Assembly (NCBI GenBank): GCA_013398175.1
Contig: VZRZ01002329.1
Location: forward strand, 1,266,717 to 1,330,716
DNA from: Climacteris rufus
Taxonomy: Eukaryota > Chordata > Aves > Passeriformes > Climacteridae
Direction of reading: 5' to 3'
Length of the DNA stretch: 64,000 nucleotides
The notes under the pieces are model-generated. The model saw nothing but the letters and a program-made list of their open reading frames with translations, had not been told where the DNA came from and made no database searches. Shown here one piece after another: positions 13,681 to 27,015 of the stretch (the stretch's first letter is position 1; each line of letters begins with the position of its first letter). A program made the translations under genes and the position numbers.

Positions 13681-16600
13681 GCAGTGAGTGTATTAATAAC
13701 CTACACAGCTCTACAGTGTTACTTACTTAGCCTGAAAGATATTCTTTAATTTAGCACAACCTTTTTGCTAATGTTACATGCAAAAAATAAAGTAGAAGAT
13801 GCACCAACAGTTTAAAATATAATTTAAATCAATCAACTGGCTATATCTCATCTGCTCAGCAGGGAATGATGTGTTAGAAATCAAAGTACTGAAGAAAATG
13901 GAGAAACAAAGATCTTAGAAAGCTGGAAGGCATTTATTAATATGCAGTTGATCAAATGAGATATTAAGCATCGAATTTCTAGTCTGTCTTGCTCTATGGA
14001 AAACATAAGGTAAGTAAAGCTCACTAATTTCAATTAGTATATAATACATTTCTGTCTGATCTGGATTCCTTTGGAAAACCCCTGGCTTTTCAAGCAAAGG
14101 CCTCTCTGAGAGAAGAGCTGTGAAGTGAGGCAGCTCCAAAGGTCAGCGCATCTCAGTGTAACTCACTAAAAAGGAACTCAGGCCCTCTGGATTTTAACAT
14201 TTTCAGTTTTATGTTTTGAACCCACATAAAAAATGGAAAGAGCAATTTTTCATTGATCTGGATTTCTCACAAGTTTGTTGGCTTCTCTGCCATTTACAAC
14301 CTTTTGAATATTTATATAAGCCTTCAGATTTTGAAAAGGCAGCTCTTTTGACATCCCTTTAGCAGAGACAAAAATTACCCGTAACACCATTTTTAATGCA
14401 GATTCTTCAAACTAAAATCTCTTTATAGATTGCAAGACTAAATTAGGGTAATGAGTTCTCCAAAGCCCAGTTATTCTCTTAATTACTTATTGACTTAGCC
14501 TATTTCAAAACTAAGGTTAATAAACTAAGAGGAGCATGCAAATTTAATTTTTCCCTCCTTCACAAAATGCATGTGACTGTCACAGCACAGGGTGAGAGCT
14601 GTCATCAGTGCTACAAAGGTGGCTGTGGACAGGCAGGGTTGTAAACAGCTGAGTGTAAGCCTGGCTTAAAATGCCCCAAAACATCCTTTTCTACTCACTG
14701 GAGCACAATGGAATATTTCAGATGAAGGAGAGCACAGTTTCAATGCAAAGCTGGTGTCAACATGCCCAGCAATAATTAATGCCAGACACCATAAATTCTG
14801 CTGCATCTGCTGTAGGCTCCATAGTTACTAACGAGCAGAAATCAGTGCATTAATGGAGCAATGGAAACACAAGGAAGCACTTTATTATCCCTAAAAGGCA
14901 GCATGTGGCACATGGGCTCTGTGGGGTGTTACCAGTGTCCTTGGAGCAGTTTCATTCCTTCACATCCTATGGCATATAATTATCTCAGACTAACAATGAC
15001 CCTGCGGGTCCTCTATTAAAATTATAGTTTGTTACAGAATGGAGTATACATTATTGAAGCACATTATTTTGATCACTGAAATTTGACATATTGTGCTCAT
15101 TAGCCAGTAAGCCTGAATATTTAATTTATGAGGTTAACTCCATATTTTTTACAGATCAGTCACTTATGGGAAGTAAACAGGCAAAACTGCAGAGGAGTGA
15201 ATGGGAAAAGTTCTTACTGAAAATGGGGCTTTAAAAGCAGGAAAAAGTGTGTCATGCCATATGCTGATAGATGACACATTACATTAGGCAGGTAAATGGG
15301 TTAATTGGACTCATTAACATCATTTCCTTTTTAAAACTTTTCAACTGAGAAGATGAAAAGATTATGTTAATCTTTACACTTCTCTCTTACATTTTACATT
15401 TTTCACACGGGCCTTTTTTTAATCAAATATTGATGATGATGCCTGTTGTTCTTCAAAGCCCAGCAATTAGATTGCAGCTCCCTCTCAGTAAGTGGTATTT
15501 TCTTATCTTTATTTCCCTTCCCTCCATGTTGTTTTTTTTTTAATAAACACAACATAAGGCCCATTGAATTCTTGCCAGCAAAGGCACTCTGGGTGTTCTG
15601 CTTACCTGATGGCCAAGCAGCCTGCAGAGCCTGACTCCCCCAAACCCTGTGTGAGCAGTGGAGCAGATCCCCCACCTCTGTCCCACCGCTGAACCCACCA
15701 CTCCTGAACCTAAAGCCACGGATTAGAGTCGTGCCACACAAACCAGATGAGTTTTCCTTCTCTTCCTGGCTGTGGCAGTCCCTGTGGGATCCAGGTAAGG
15801 CTGGATGGGATGGGTGGACGCTGCTCTCTGCTGGCAGCAAGGAAAGCGTGCAGGAAACAGGGAATTTCCCCTAAAATTACCTTCAAAAATAAAGCATTTC
15901 CACAATCTCTTTACATACTGTTGCATACAGTGATTAAGCATAAAGGCAGGGAAAAGGTATTAGATAAAATAACTCTGTGAATGTACAAATATTCATCAAA
16001 AGCACCGAAATAAAACTGGATAGTCTGTAGAAAATAATTGTTTAAATAAAATTTTTAAAGTTCTTGTGTGTGCACGTGTCTCCATACACACACAGAATAC
16101 CTCAGGACAGGGATAAAGATATCAAAAGCTTGGAAAGTCAATAGAACAACTGCCTCCTATTTGAATATGTCAGTCTCCTGTTGAAGAGAAGACTTCAAAA
16201 TACAAGAACACCCTTTTAAATAACTGTTAAGTAACTTAGAATAACAACTCTATAAAACCATTTTATTTTCCAGCTTGGGCCCCCTCTAACAGCAGCCAGA
16301 AGAATCAACACCATAAAACTACTCCTAAAACTAACTGGATGCCATAAGCAGGATATTAAGAGAATGAATGTTCTCATGTAGCCACTGCTGTGAAATAAAG
16401 GAATATAATTCTGCTGCAGAGAGCTAAGCAGGCTGCCCCAGCAGGTTTCCTTTGAAATTCTGGTTTGGTGCAGGGCTTCTTCACTGTCCCCAAAGTCAGA
16501 TTTCAAATCACAGACCTGCCCTGAAGTCTGTGTAACCTCTGCTTTCAAACCCTGAACAGCCTCTGCTTTGCACAAGGGAGATGAGGGTGCTACAGTCCAG

Positions 16601-19600
16601 TCAGTCTAAATCAAGAAGGACAGGACTTTCTAACACAGGATATAGTGTGGTCAAGGTACTGTGAACAACCACCAAAAAAAAACCATTAAACAAAAGGAAC
16701 TTGCTTGAGGGACTCACAAAAGCATGATTCAGTTTATCACTGCATATAGACACTCAAGTTCAGATGATATTAGCCAGAGAATGAAATTTTCCGTAGGACA
16801 GTTCTTCCTTAAGGGTCTGGAAGAAAATGAACCAACCTGGCAAAGATGTTGACATACTCCAGTGAGACAAAAAAAAAACCCAATTGCACACTTATTTTTG
16901 CATTTTTTGACTTTGAGATCCATAGACAGTGAATGCTATGAGCAATTTAATAGTAGTGTGAATGCTTTAACATTTCATGGAGCACCTGTCCCCCCATGAA
17001 GCTGCTCAGGGGGAGGAATTGAGCACAGGTTGCTTGGGATCCCTGTGGCACCACTGCCATTGCTGAGGGGCAGCAACCAAAGGTCATGGCAGAGTGCTTC
17101 AGGTGCTGCTAACAGAGAAGGACATCCCACCCCTCCCACCCCTCCCAGATTCTGCAAAGCTCCTTTCCTATTCTGCAGGACTCCAGAGGAAAGGGTGGGA
17201 GCCAGGCAGCAGATGATTGAGAATTGGTTATTGCAGGACAAAAGCCAGGGCACTGCAACTCCTTCAAAACACAGCTCAAACCTTGGTGATTTGTTTCCCT
17301 CCAAGGCACTAGGCCTTCTTTGGACTGTATCTATTTTCATCCTAAAGAAAGGAACATCTAATATTGCAGATAAGATCCAAGGACACCAGAGCAGGCAGCC
17401 ATACACAATTGATTTTCCTGTTCCTTACATTCAGTGCTGCTCCACTGGCAGGTACTGATACAAGTTTAAAAACATTCTTGGAACTAATCTTCAGACCACT
17501 TTTCCTTGAATAAATCCAAAATGTACTATTTCACTATTTGTAAAGGCCCCAGGAAACAGAGAGCCTGTGACAGTGGAAGTGTCAGTGACAGTGAGCTGCA
17601 GATGTAGCTTGGGATTGAAAGGCAGAGCATCCATCCCCTCTCCTTCTCCCTTCCTCTTGCATTCCCTGCTTACATTTCCAGCATGGCTTCACCCTGAAAC
17701 TTCCTTTTCTCCTGCTCAGGGTTTTGAAGGCTATTTTAATACAGACTGCAATGTAAAGATGTAGGCCAAAAGGAAGTTTTGAAAAGTATTTCGTTCGGGA
17801 CTATTTGGGGAAGAAAAGACAAAGGGAACAAGATGCACAGTTAACTAGGACAAAACAAAAACCCTTCCACAGATGCTATGCTAAGGAACATCATTGGGGG
17901 GAAAATAAAGTGTTTCTGGATTGGTTTGTGTGTGGCTTCTTTTGATAAGTTTCATTTAGGTTTTATTGCTGAGTTGTTTTATTGTTTGGGCTTTTTTTTC
18001 CCTAATGATCATAAAGGTCTGTAGAAAGATAAACATGCATCAGAGTTTGTGTTTCTTAGCTATGCATTTTTATTGACTTTGCTTGTGTTCCACCTTTCAA
18101 AGAGCAGAATTGGGACTGGTTTTTTGTGGTGACAGTACCAAGTTGAACATCACTACCACAGGAGTATTCAGTTCTTACTGAAAAATGTAGTATGGAATTT
18201 ATCAGCAGCCTGTGCCCGTGTGGATGTCTTGCATCAAGATAAAGAGAGAGAAAAGTGCTGTTGGGGAATTACATGCACAAAGCTCTGTGAAGCAAGAATT
18301 AAAAGTAATGAGATTAAATAGAAAATAACTACATCAGGAATATGTTAATAAATTAATTAAAGCCTACCAAAGTTGAGCTGTTTCATAATTAAGATTGAAG
18401 CGAATGAAACTGCTCTCTTCTAGTAGGGGTTTTGCCACAGGTAAAATTACCTGCTTGGAAATGTTTCTAAATCTATGAGGAAAATGGAGTCAACTGAGAA
18501 TGTGGTCTGATCATTAACTTGGACAATTTTGGACTTCTCTGTTTTCTCCGACCAGTGTTATTGATGATTTAATGTCTTTACTGCAGTCTCATTTCTAGTG
18601 CATAAGATAAATGTGAATATTGATTTTTTTAAAAAGAGGAGGTCAAGATTTAGTGCTTATTCCTGCTCCAGGTTTGCTTGCTGGGTTTTCATCTTTGTAT
18701 ACCTTTCCAGTCAAACACAAACAGAACAAAACAGAGCAAGGAGCAGCACAAAGGCCACCACGCTGAAGGACTGAGCACCTGGGATCAGTCTGACAAATTA
18801 AGGAAATAGTTACATAGATCTTAACAGGCCTTTTATATGATCCTTTTAAACTACCCTATAACATTTTATCCAGTCCACATATAAAAAATAAATGTTGTGC
18901 TTTCTGGAGTAGGAGATAGTGTTGACTGTGCCAGGCAAAGGCAACATCTTTCCCATAAGGTACCCAGTCTCCATAGTGTTTATTTTTTAGGAGAATGTAC
19001 AAAATGCAGAAAATACTTCCTTGTAAATTTCTGCACCTGTCACCTTTTATAAAGTCACATGCAACTTTGCTTTCCCCAAAACCAACTCAAGTTTGATGTT
19101 CTAAAATCAGAGTCACCATCTCTTCAAAGTACCATAAATATGGAGAATCCATCTTTTATTAGTAGGTTCACAGAGTGAACAAGATCAGAACCTCATTTTC
19201 CTGCAGTAGCAGTAAAAACTGCACATCAGGTAAAGAAAATACAGTATTTGCTGTGTAAAAGGCATTTGTGGATGTTGATCTTGCAAGCAGAAGGTGAACA
19301 CACTTTAAGTGATCCAATGTTCTACCTGTAAATTGTTATATTGAAATGTACACCTTTAAAGGTGGTAAGATTTTGGATTTGTATATAAACCAGGCAATAT
19401 CCTGAACTGCAGTAAAGAAATTCACATAATGTTATGATGGTCCTTCCCATAATCAAGCACAGCCAACTACAGAGCCTGGGAAAGTCCCAGTCTCCTGGAA
19501 AATAAAAAGTTCCTAAATACTTCAGTCTTTTCATTCAGCTGTAATCTGAGAAGATGCAGAATATAAAGCACGACTTGTAGCAAGCAAATGGCCCTAAAAT

Positions 19601-21711
19601 AAGAGCCCATTAGCATTGCTGGTACTGTGATACATGTGGACAACCTCAAGAAAAGAGATGGGCATGTCTTGAAGGTGCAGTTTGGTGCTGAATCTCTGGT
19701 CTCTGGACACACACAAGAAAACCAGTGCTTTGTATTTCTCATATTGAAGATCTTGGATGGGCCCAGTCTGTGCCCATGCAGGGGAATTTTATAGTCTCAC
19801 TTCAAGTGTCCATCCCTCCCCTCTGGTCAGAATGAGGCACATCAGATGCTTCACTGCCTTCCTGGTATTCTCCATCTGCAGCTATGCAGGGAAACTCTGG
19901 TTTCAAACAGTCAGTATCATGTCATTATGAGTACTGCATTTTTATGGAAGGGGAAATGAGAAAGACAAATGTTACTCCTGTTCATGAATTTGCCTCTTAT
20001 CATTTCCCTTCTCTGCTCTGTGGAGAGTTGTTTGATTCATATTAGGGGTTATTTGGGTCACTTCTACTTCGAGAGAGAAAATAATGGTAACCTCATTTGA
20101 GATTTATACCAATTTAAGTAAGAAAATGGATTCTGAATATTTTGCATAGCTGCTAAATTTAACTGAGCGTTCAGTGAAGCATGAGCTTCCAAATGTGAAT
20201 AAGAGGCTTTAACCATTTTCCCCTATTTGTTTTTAAACCACAGTTGTTACTTATGATTAGCAATTTTGTGTCATTTATATGCAGTGTACTGAAACCGAGT
20301 TCAATAAACTGACCTTCATCCACCTATTAAGCTAAACTTGGTATTTAATTATTATGCATGCAAAGTCAAGTAGAAAAGCTAAGGAGCATTTATAAATAAA
20401 ATTGTGGTTTATTTGCAATGAACAGGAATATTTGTCTTTCTGACTTTTCATAAGACATTTATTACTGCTTATTTTGAATTGGAATAAACACCAAGAAAAA
20501 ATAGAACATCTGTATCAAAGTGTAAAGAACCACAACAATCAAAAGCTGTTTAATCTCATCCATTTAGTTCTAGTGCACAGTCTGTTCAGTGTAACTTTTT
20601 ACAATGTACTGTGCAAGAAAACAGGTCATTTAAACTCAGTAATTAGTATTACAGATAAAATGACACTGCAGCAATGTTAATTACTATAGTACTGATGTAG
20701 GATAGGATATAATACATAATAGTCATGTCTTTAATTTAAATTGAAGTGCAACAAAGCATATTATTGCTACACTTCTACTTCTTAAATTAAATGAATGTTA
20801 TTCAAGTGTGTATTTGTATCCATGCAGAATGTTTTTAAATAAATCATAATTGTACTTTAACTCAAACTGCTATATTTTACTTTCTAATGGCATAAATTAA
20901 AGAACTTGATCTAGAAACTTCTTCTGACAGTGGAAATCATGACAGAATTATATTCCATATGAAAAATTTCTACAATCATTTTCTTTTTCATTACAGCAGC
21001 TGTAAATCAGTTTGCAAATGAAGCACAACATTCAGCCTTTTTAAAAATAAAGATGAATCTCAAGGAGCTATTTGATGTGTAGTAAGAACCAATCATATAT
21101 GATCAAACTGGAATTAATTCTGTACTGCAATGGCTAAAAGATCTGGCAACTGTACACATAAAATATTCATAGCAAAACAAAGACACTTGCGTGGGAAGAC
21201 TGGAACTTTTTACCTGCAGCTCCAGGAGGAATAGAGTTCCCTATTAATGAATAATTGCATCTCTGCTTTTTGCACCACCTTTACTTTTGGGTAACTTTGT
21301 TATAAATATTAAAAGAAGGAAAAAGGAGTTAAAATTCAGATTTGTTCAAGTGTACTTAAATAATTGATGTCAGCTGAAATGTTCCCATTTGCAGTGCAGA
21401 AATTTTGAAATGAAACCATTATTCAGACCTGGCATGAAAAAATACTCTCAAAACCTACTTAATTAGAAGTGCAACAATCCTATTCACCGTGTTAACCACG
21501 TGCCCCTGGCTAAAATGTGTACATAGGGCTTTAGCAAAATATTTGAATAGACCATGTAAAGTTGCGAGCAGAATTTGGAGCGTAACCTGAGGTTGGTTGT
21601 TTCATCTCCCAAGACGCGTGGCTGCGTTGGGATGAAGGTGTGCGAAGAGCAAAACCTCCAGCCCGTTTCTAAGATTGGCTTTTTGTTTTTTCTCTCCCCC
21701 ACCGTGCTCAG

Positions 21712-21897
21712 GTCAGCGGGACGATGTACAACACGGGCAGACACGTGTCGCTGCGGCTGGACAAGGAGCACCTGGTGAACATCTCGGGGGGCCCCATGAC
21801 CTACAGCCACCGCCTGGAGGAGATCCGGCTGCACTTCGGCAGCGAGGACAGCCAGGGCTCGGAGCACCTCCTCAACGGCCAGGCCTTCTCTGGGGAG
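21712..21897 (+). CDS. CA10: CA10 exon, residues ~94-155 (first exon in window)
   Basis: Phase 0 at both ends, 62 codons, from VSGTMYNTG to NGQAFSGE. Acceptor GCTCAG, donor GTATGA. This is the core of the carbonic anhydrase fold. The segment EIRLHFGS aligns with QFHFHWGS of active enzymes, so the first zinc ligand (CA2 His94) is Arg, encoded by CGG at 21826-21828, while the second (His96) remains His at 21832-21834. An NIS sequon lies at residue ~116. Unusual composition: 60 of 62 codons end in G or C and the exon holds 13 CpGs, in sharp contrast to the other exons. The antisense open frame over this exon is a shadow of its high GC content. Confidence 0.97.
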
Positions 21898-24173
21898 GTA
21901 TGACACCCTGGGCAGGCACCCCTGCCAGTTATCCGCCTCCTGTTCCTGCCTGAGTGCAAATTCCAGTGAAGTTGTACTCGTAAAAATTGTTTCTTTGCAC
22001 CCGTTCTGAAAAGCAGGGAGTTACGTGATTCCTATTTACGAATCACCCTGCTGTATTTATTGTATGCGGAGACACCCTCTGTTCTCATCTGCTCTCCTTA
22101 CAAACTAATCACATCTCTTTGGTCTATGCCTCTTGTAAACACAAATACGAGATTAACCACAAAGTAATACTGGAAGTGCTTCGAATTCCTCTAGAACTGC
22201 TACTTTTGCCTCTTACTGATGTGCAACACTTTACACTGAGTACCATTCTGCCTTTGATTCATGCAAAAATAAGGTGATAATTTTGGAGATGATTCCACAG
22301 AGCTCTGCTCAAGAGATAAAGTTCACTGCACATGAAATCCCTGGCAGAATTCTCACATTTTATGTTAAATGTCTATAAGTCTCTCAGGAAAAAACATAAT
22401 TTCATTGTCCTCATACCTGTTTAAGCCCATTATTCTTGCTGGATAAATATTTTGGTGTCTTATATGGAGCATTTTTTCAAGACGTTTGCACACCTTCTGG
22501 GACAGAGTGGAATATTTCCATTTTCTTTACAGAGGAACATTTTATATAGAAGAGATGCATGAAGTTTATAGTGTCCCATCCTTCTTCAGCTTGGGCCATG
22601 GCTGTGAACTACCCAGCATACAACTCTACAACTCAAAATAATGCTTCACAATAACTCTGTATTACTGTAGGGATTGTTTTTAAAGACACTCTGTTACCAT
22701 TCTTTCAGAATACAAAAAAAAACCCCAGCTTTTCCATCATAAAACACTTATTTTCTTGGAGATGAGTAATCAAATTAACATCTGTACTATGCATCACAGA
22801 CTGGTGATGAGTCAGTTAATGTGTGGCATTTTCTTTGGCACTGAGCAACAGCAGTTATTTAAGAGTAAGAAATTAATTGCAGATTTGTCAAATAATGGTG
22901 CTATAATTGATGGTAATCACTGGCTTTGTTTTATAAGCTACATATAGCCAGTGGCAGCTTTTTTTGTGAAATTACTCATGTCTTACACAACTGATTTTGT
23001 TTGCCTTTGATGAATTCCATAAGTGAACACATCATGCATGGCTCCTTTTAGGGCTGAAAATTAAGAATGCTGTAGTAAATACAGTCTTTGCTTTGCTGTT
23101 CAGACTTACACAAGAAAAATATTTAAACAAAAGTTGACTGAACACTTCAGCATCACTTCAGATGTTTTTAAAGGAGTTTTTAAGTTTTAAATTCCTCAGT
23201 CCTAGATGATAACAATGTAAAAAATGTAGAGCATTGTTTGGCAATATTTAATACTTAGCTAGGCTCTTCTGGTTTTGAAAGTGGGAGTTCTGAAGTGCTA
23301 TTAGTATTTGGTGTTTTCTAACAGAGACCTCAAGTTTTTCTTAATAAAAGCAGAAAACTAAGTCAGTCAGTCAGTGAGGCACAGCTGGATCTGCAGTGTG
23401 TGCAGCATTCACCTGGTTACCTGAACTCCTCCTGCAGTGAAGAGAAAGAGATCAGCACCTCCAGAGGATGATCAGTCCTGGTAGCCAGAGCTGGGTCTCT
23501 TAGGACAGGACAAATCACTCCGTGGAGATGCAGCCCCCTTGACAACAGAGCAGAGACAAACAGCAGGCTGAGGAGCTGAGACTCCTTTTCAGATGCTGAG
23601 ATTAATTCTGTCCTTTGAGGGTGTGTTTTTCGAGGTTTCTAAAGCTGTTTGGGGCAGGTGGACAGGTGATTTCCAGTAAGGTCAAGCATGAATTACTAAT
23701 GGCAACCTACACCTGCACAGTTGTGTCTTATTTCTAGAACCCACTGTTCCAACGTACAGATGCAAATCAGTGGTGCTGAATGGCTGTAGATTTCCGGGGA
23801 AGGGCAGCAGCTGATCAGGATGACAGTTCTTCAACTGTCCATCCACCCATACAAGTGCTGCCTGTACAAATGAGTGATCTTCCATAAGCTCTCAGCACCG
23901 GGGGATGTCACAGCCCCATCTCCCAGCAACCAGAGGGAGGAAGCTGCAAACAAGCCAGCTGACCTCCTGGGAGAGTCTTTGTGATGTAATGGGTGCTTTC
24001 AAGACTTGCTGCTAATTACTATTCACTCCTGCCTTGGATAATGCTGTCAGAGGAGATGGGATAAGGAAAAATAACTGCATAGGTTCATTAGTCTAATTTA
24101 GCTAGTGCAGGTAAGAATAGCAATGAGTATTTGCTGGCTTAGGCTTTAGCAACAAGAGAAAAATCATTGCAGG

Positions 24174-24219
24174 GCTGCACTGTGTGACTGCTAATTGCTG
24201 CACTGTGTGACTGCTAATT
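24174..24219. repeat. Perfect tandem duplication, 23-bp unit x2
   Basis: The unit starts GCTGCACTGTGTG and ends GCTAATT; copies at 24174-24196 and 24197-24219 are identical. Perfect identity suggests a recent duplication or an assembly duplication of one unit. Confidence 0.9.
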
Positions 24220-24408
24220 GCACACGGAGCTCCCACAGCACTGCCCTGCTACTGCTGGTCCCAGTGGAGCTGGACAAACCCTCTGTGGAGTCCACAGGAA
24301 CCTCTGTTTTGCTGGGAAAACGATTCCCAAGGGTGAAGTTACCCAACAAGTGTGATCCATTTCAGCAGATCACAATCAGATCGTTCCTACTGCTCCTTTC
24401 CTCCATTC

Positions 24409-24446
24409 CTCTCCCCTCATTTCCATATCTCTCCCCTCATTTCCAC
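24409..24446. repeat. Tandem duplication, 20-bp period, pyrimidine-rich
   Basis: CTCTCCCCTCATTTCCA occurs twice with a period of 20 bp. A short local duplication in the intron. Confidence 0.8.
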
Positions 24447-26938
24447 TGAGGTCTCCAAGACATTAAAAGCAGCACATTGCAGAGAGACAGGGGGCCTGGA
24501 GGAGAGGGCAGCACCTCTCCCTCCCAGCACTGCCAGACTTAGATTGGCTCAGACCTAAATTAAATCCAAGTGCAGACAAAGCAGAAGCTTTTAAACAGCC
24601 CAAATACACCTTGAATCAGCTGCAATGTCCTTTAGACATATGGAAATCCCACCTAACATCCATACAAAGGAAGTAGTTTATTTTAGGGACCTTTATTGCC
24701 TAGTGAAGATGTTCTGAGACTGGGCAGGCACTCTGAGCAAGCAGGAGAGCACTGGAGTGGTACTATGGCATCAAAACCAGCCTAGAAATAGCAAATGGCT
24801 TCAAAATATGCTGTGGACTGAATGATACCAAGAGGCTTGTAATTTCCAGGCTTTAGCATAGAACGGGGTGCTTAAGGCTATCAAGAGAGATACCTGCAAT
24901 AATCTGGTTTCCTTTTAGCCCCCAATTATCACTGGAGTGGACTGACTAATTGAACTAATGTTTAAATAGTTTGAGTGTAAGAGCTTTAAAACCGTATATC
25001 AGATTATCAATATGTTTGGCACTGGTAACATGGAAAAGCAGGCAGGCTTTAGAATGCTTAAATAAATAAATGGAGCATTTACTTGTCCCTGTGATAGGGA
25101 CTTGAGTGTTTTTAATTCCCTATTCTTTGCATAAGCATCCTACTGTATTATGACGATTAAAAGAAAATCTTGGCTTAAGCAAAGTCTCCAACTAAGACAG
25201 CAATCACTTGTGTCTGCTGCCTAATGCCTCTATGAAAACCAGGTTGTAATGCTTCAGAGTCTGTATCATTTAATAAAAAAGACCATTTTCCATTCAGACA
25301 GCAGCACTACAAAACAGAATTGGCCTGAGTGCTGTGGTTCAGGCACTGTCCACTTTGTTAAAATAAAAAGTTAACAACTTCCAAAAGGTTCATGGTGGAA
25401 ATGGGACCCTTTAACTTTACCATGTGGCAAAGTCATAAAAATTCTTTATGGTCAATTTTTTTTCCTAAGCATAAAAATGAAAAATGTGCTGAGGAGACCT
25501 CCAATCACTTTTTGGCTGTGCATTGTGGCAGCCTTATCAGTGCAAAGGCAGAAAGTCAAGGAGCTTAATTATTTGGGGTTATGCGCTTTTCACAAACTCA
25601 ATGGCTGGAAACTTTCAAACAAGAGACTATAGTCCACAACACATAAAAAAAAATATTTCTTCCCTGCCCATCCTTCCAAAACCCCGTGGACAGATTATAA
25701 AAACACAATGATTTCATCTGCTTCAGAAGAATTAAAACAAAGGTGAGAACAGGATCTAAATAAAGGGACACATATTGCTGTACACACAGTTTGGAACTGA
25801 GATTTACTTTTGCTACTGCTAAAAGTCGCTGAGAAAACCAAAACAAAAGTACAAGAAAATGGGAATCAAAGGGAGAAGCTGGAAATTCTGAAACAGCAGC
25901 CTTCTCTTGCTACTGCAATGTCTTTGGCTGCAGGCGTGTTCTGTGTGAGTGGGGGACTTGTAGTGATAGTAGAGGATTCCTTATCAGAGAGATCAGTCTC
26001 AAATCCAACTTTGGATATTTTTAGAAGCAGGATTGTCAGATAGCCAGCCTATGAGAACCAGCCAGCCAGCTGGGATAGTTTAATCCAGCCTACAGCAGCA
26101 TGAGAGTACTCTGAATTGTTAAATCACAAACAGTGGCTCTGTCACTGACACTTCTGTACACCCCTGACTTGCCTGTGTGGTTCCAAACAGCCTCCCCCAA
26201 AGACCTGAAGGTGGTGTCATTTATAGAGGAAAAGTATGGCTTGTCATCAGATTGTGCTAGTACATCATCCTTCCTCTTCCTCAGGGAAGGAGCATTCAGT
26301 CAGATAGTGATGCCACTGAGCAGAGAGGACAGGAATCTCCTCCTCCTTCCTAACCCCAGTGCTCCAGGTGCTCACAGAGCTGGTTGTGAGCAGCCCCTAC
26401 TACACCACATAACCCCAGCACTGCTGCCAAAGCTCACAGAAAGAAGTTCAAATTCACATTTTTCGGTTGCCACAGGCCACTGGTATTACATTTTGGAGCC
26501 TCTCTTGGGAATGGTGCAGGTCATTTTTAAGTATTTCAGTCAGAAGATAAGTTTACCGTACTCAAATGCTTATTAATGTTGAAAAATGAGCCTCTGAAAA
26601 AAGTACCAGCTGAGGGAACACGTGTCTTGTGGAATGGGGGCTTAGTAAAATCTCTATAACCTTCAGATTAATGTTGAGCTTCAAAGGAGAAAGTCAATAG
26701 GGTAACGAATTAAATTGCTGTAGGAACAGAATGTAAATCAGGAAGAGGTGGTAGTATTGTCATCACTAAAGTATAGGGAGACTGCTCACATGAGTAATTC
26801 AAAATCACTGGGAGATGAATATGTGCTTCACTTGTAAGAATGCACCTCTGTCCTCACTAAAGATTACAGATGGATTCACCCAAAATTTTATATAATATCC
26901 ATAAAAAGCAGAGTTGAAGTCCAAAAAGACACTTACTC

Positions 26939-27015
26939 ATCACAGAATATTCTGAGTTGAAGGGACACACAAGGATCATCGAGTCCAGCTCTTAAATGAA
27001 TGGCCTGTACAGGGT
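26939..27015 (-). mobile_element. CR1 LINE 3'-end fragment, antisense
   Basis: The stretch containing CACAGAATATTCTGAGTTG, AAGGGACACACAAGGATCATC, GAGTCCAGCTC and GGCCTGTACAGGG follows the reverse complement of the CR1 3' end in the usual order. The element therefore reads on the minus strand, with its 3' terminus at the low-coordinate side. Only about 75 bp is recognisable, and the region beyond has decayed. The family assignment is from memory of CR1 consensus sequences. Confidence 0.75.

Larger units (their letters stand above)
1..21711 (+). other. CA10: CA10 intron, 3' part (at least 21.7 kb)
   Basis: No exon could be recognised here. Motifs expected from the N-terminal third of CA10 were looked for by eye and not seen, so the whole stretch is read as the end of one intron, though a short exon could have been missed. 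The acceptor is a pyrimidine-rich tract ending in GCTCAG at 21711. The sequence is AT-rich, with short local duplications (2242-2311), TA- and TTTG-type simple repeats and an ATTA-rich cluster (7144-7176). Moderately GC-rich patches occur near 5940-6260, 7440-7620 and 15590-15860, with no recognisable coding content. Open frames up to 146 codons (12363-12803) have low-complexity translations and look like chance. Confidence 0.8.

Noticed and set aside
1..21711. Upstream CA10 exons (signal peptide and N-terminal third)
   Set aside because: Expected motifs such as KIHEGWW, SPVNIE and INTGGRK were looked for and not seen; they most likely lie before the window.
21484..21906. 140-codon minus-strand open frame over the GC-rich exon
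   Set aside because: Antisense shadow of the CA10 exon; high GC removes stop codons, and its upstream half reads intron sequence.
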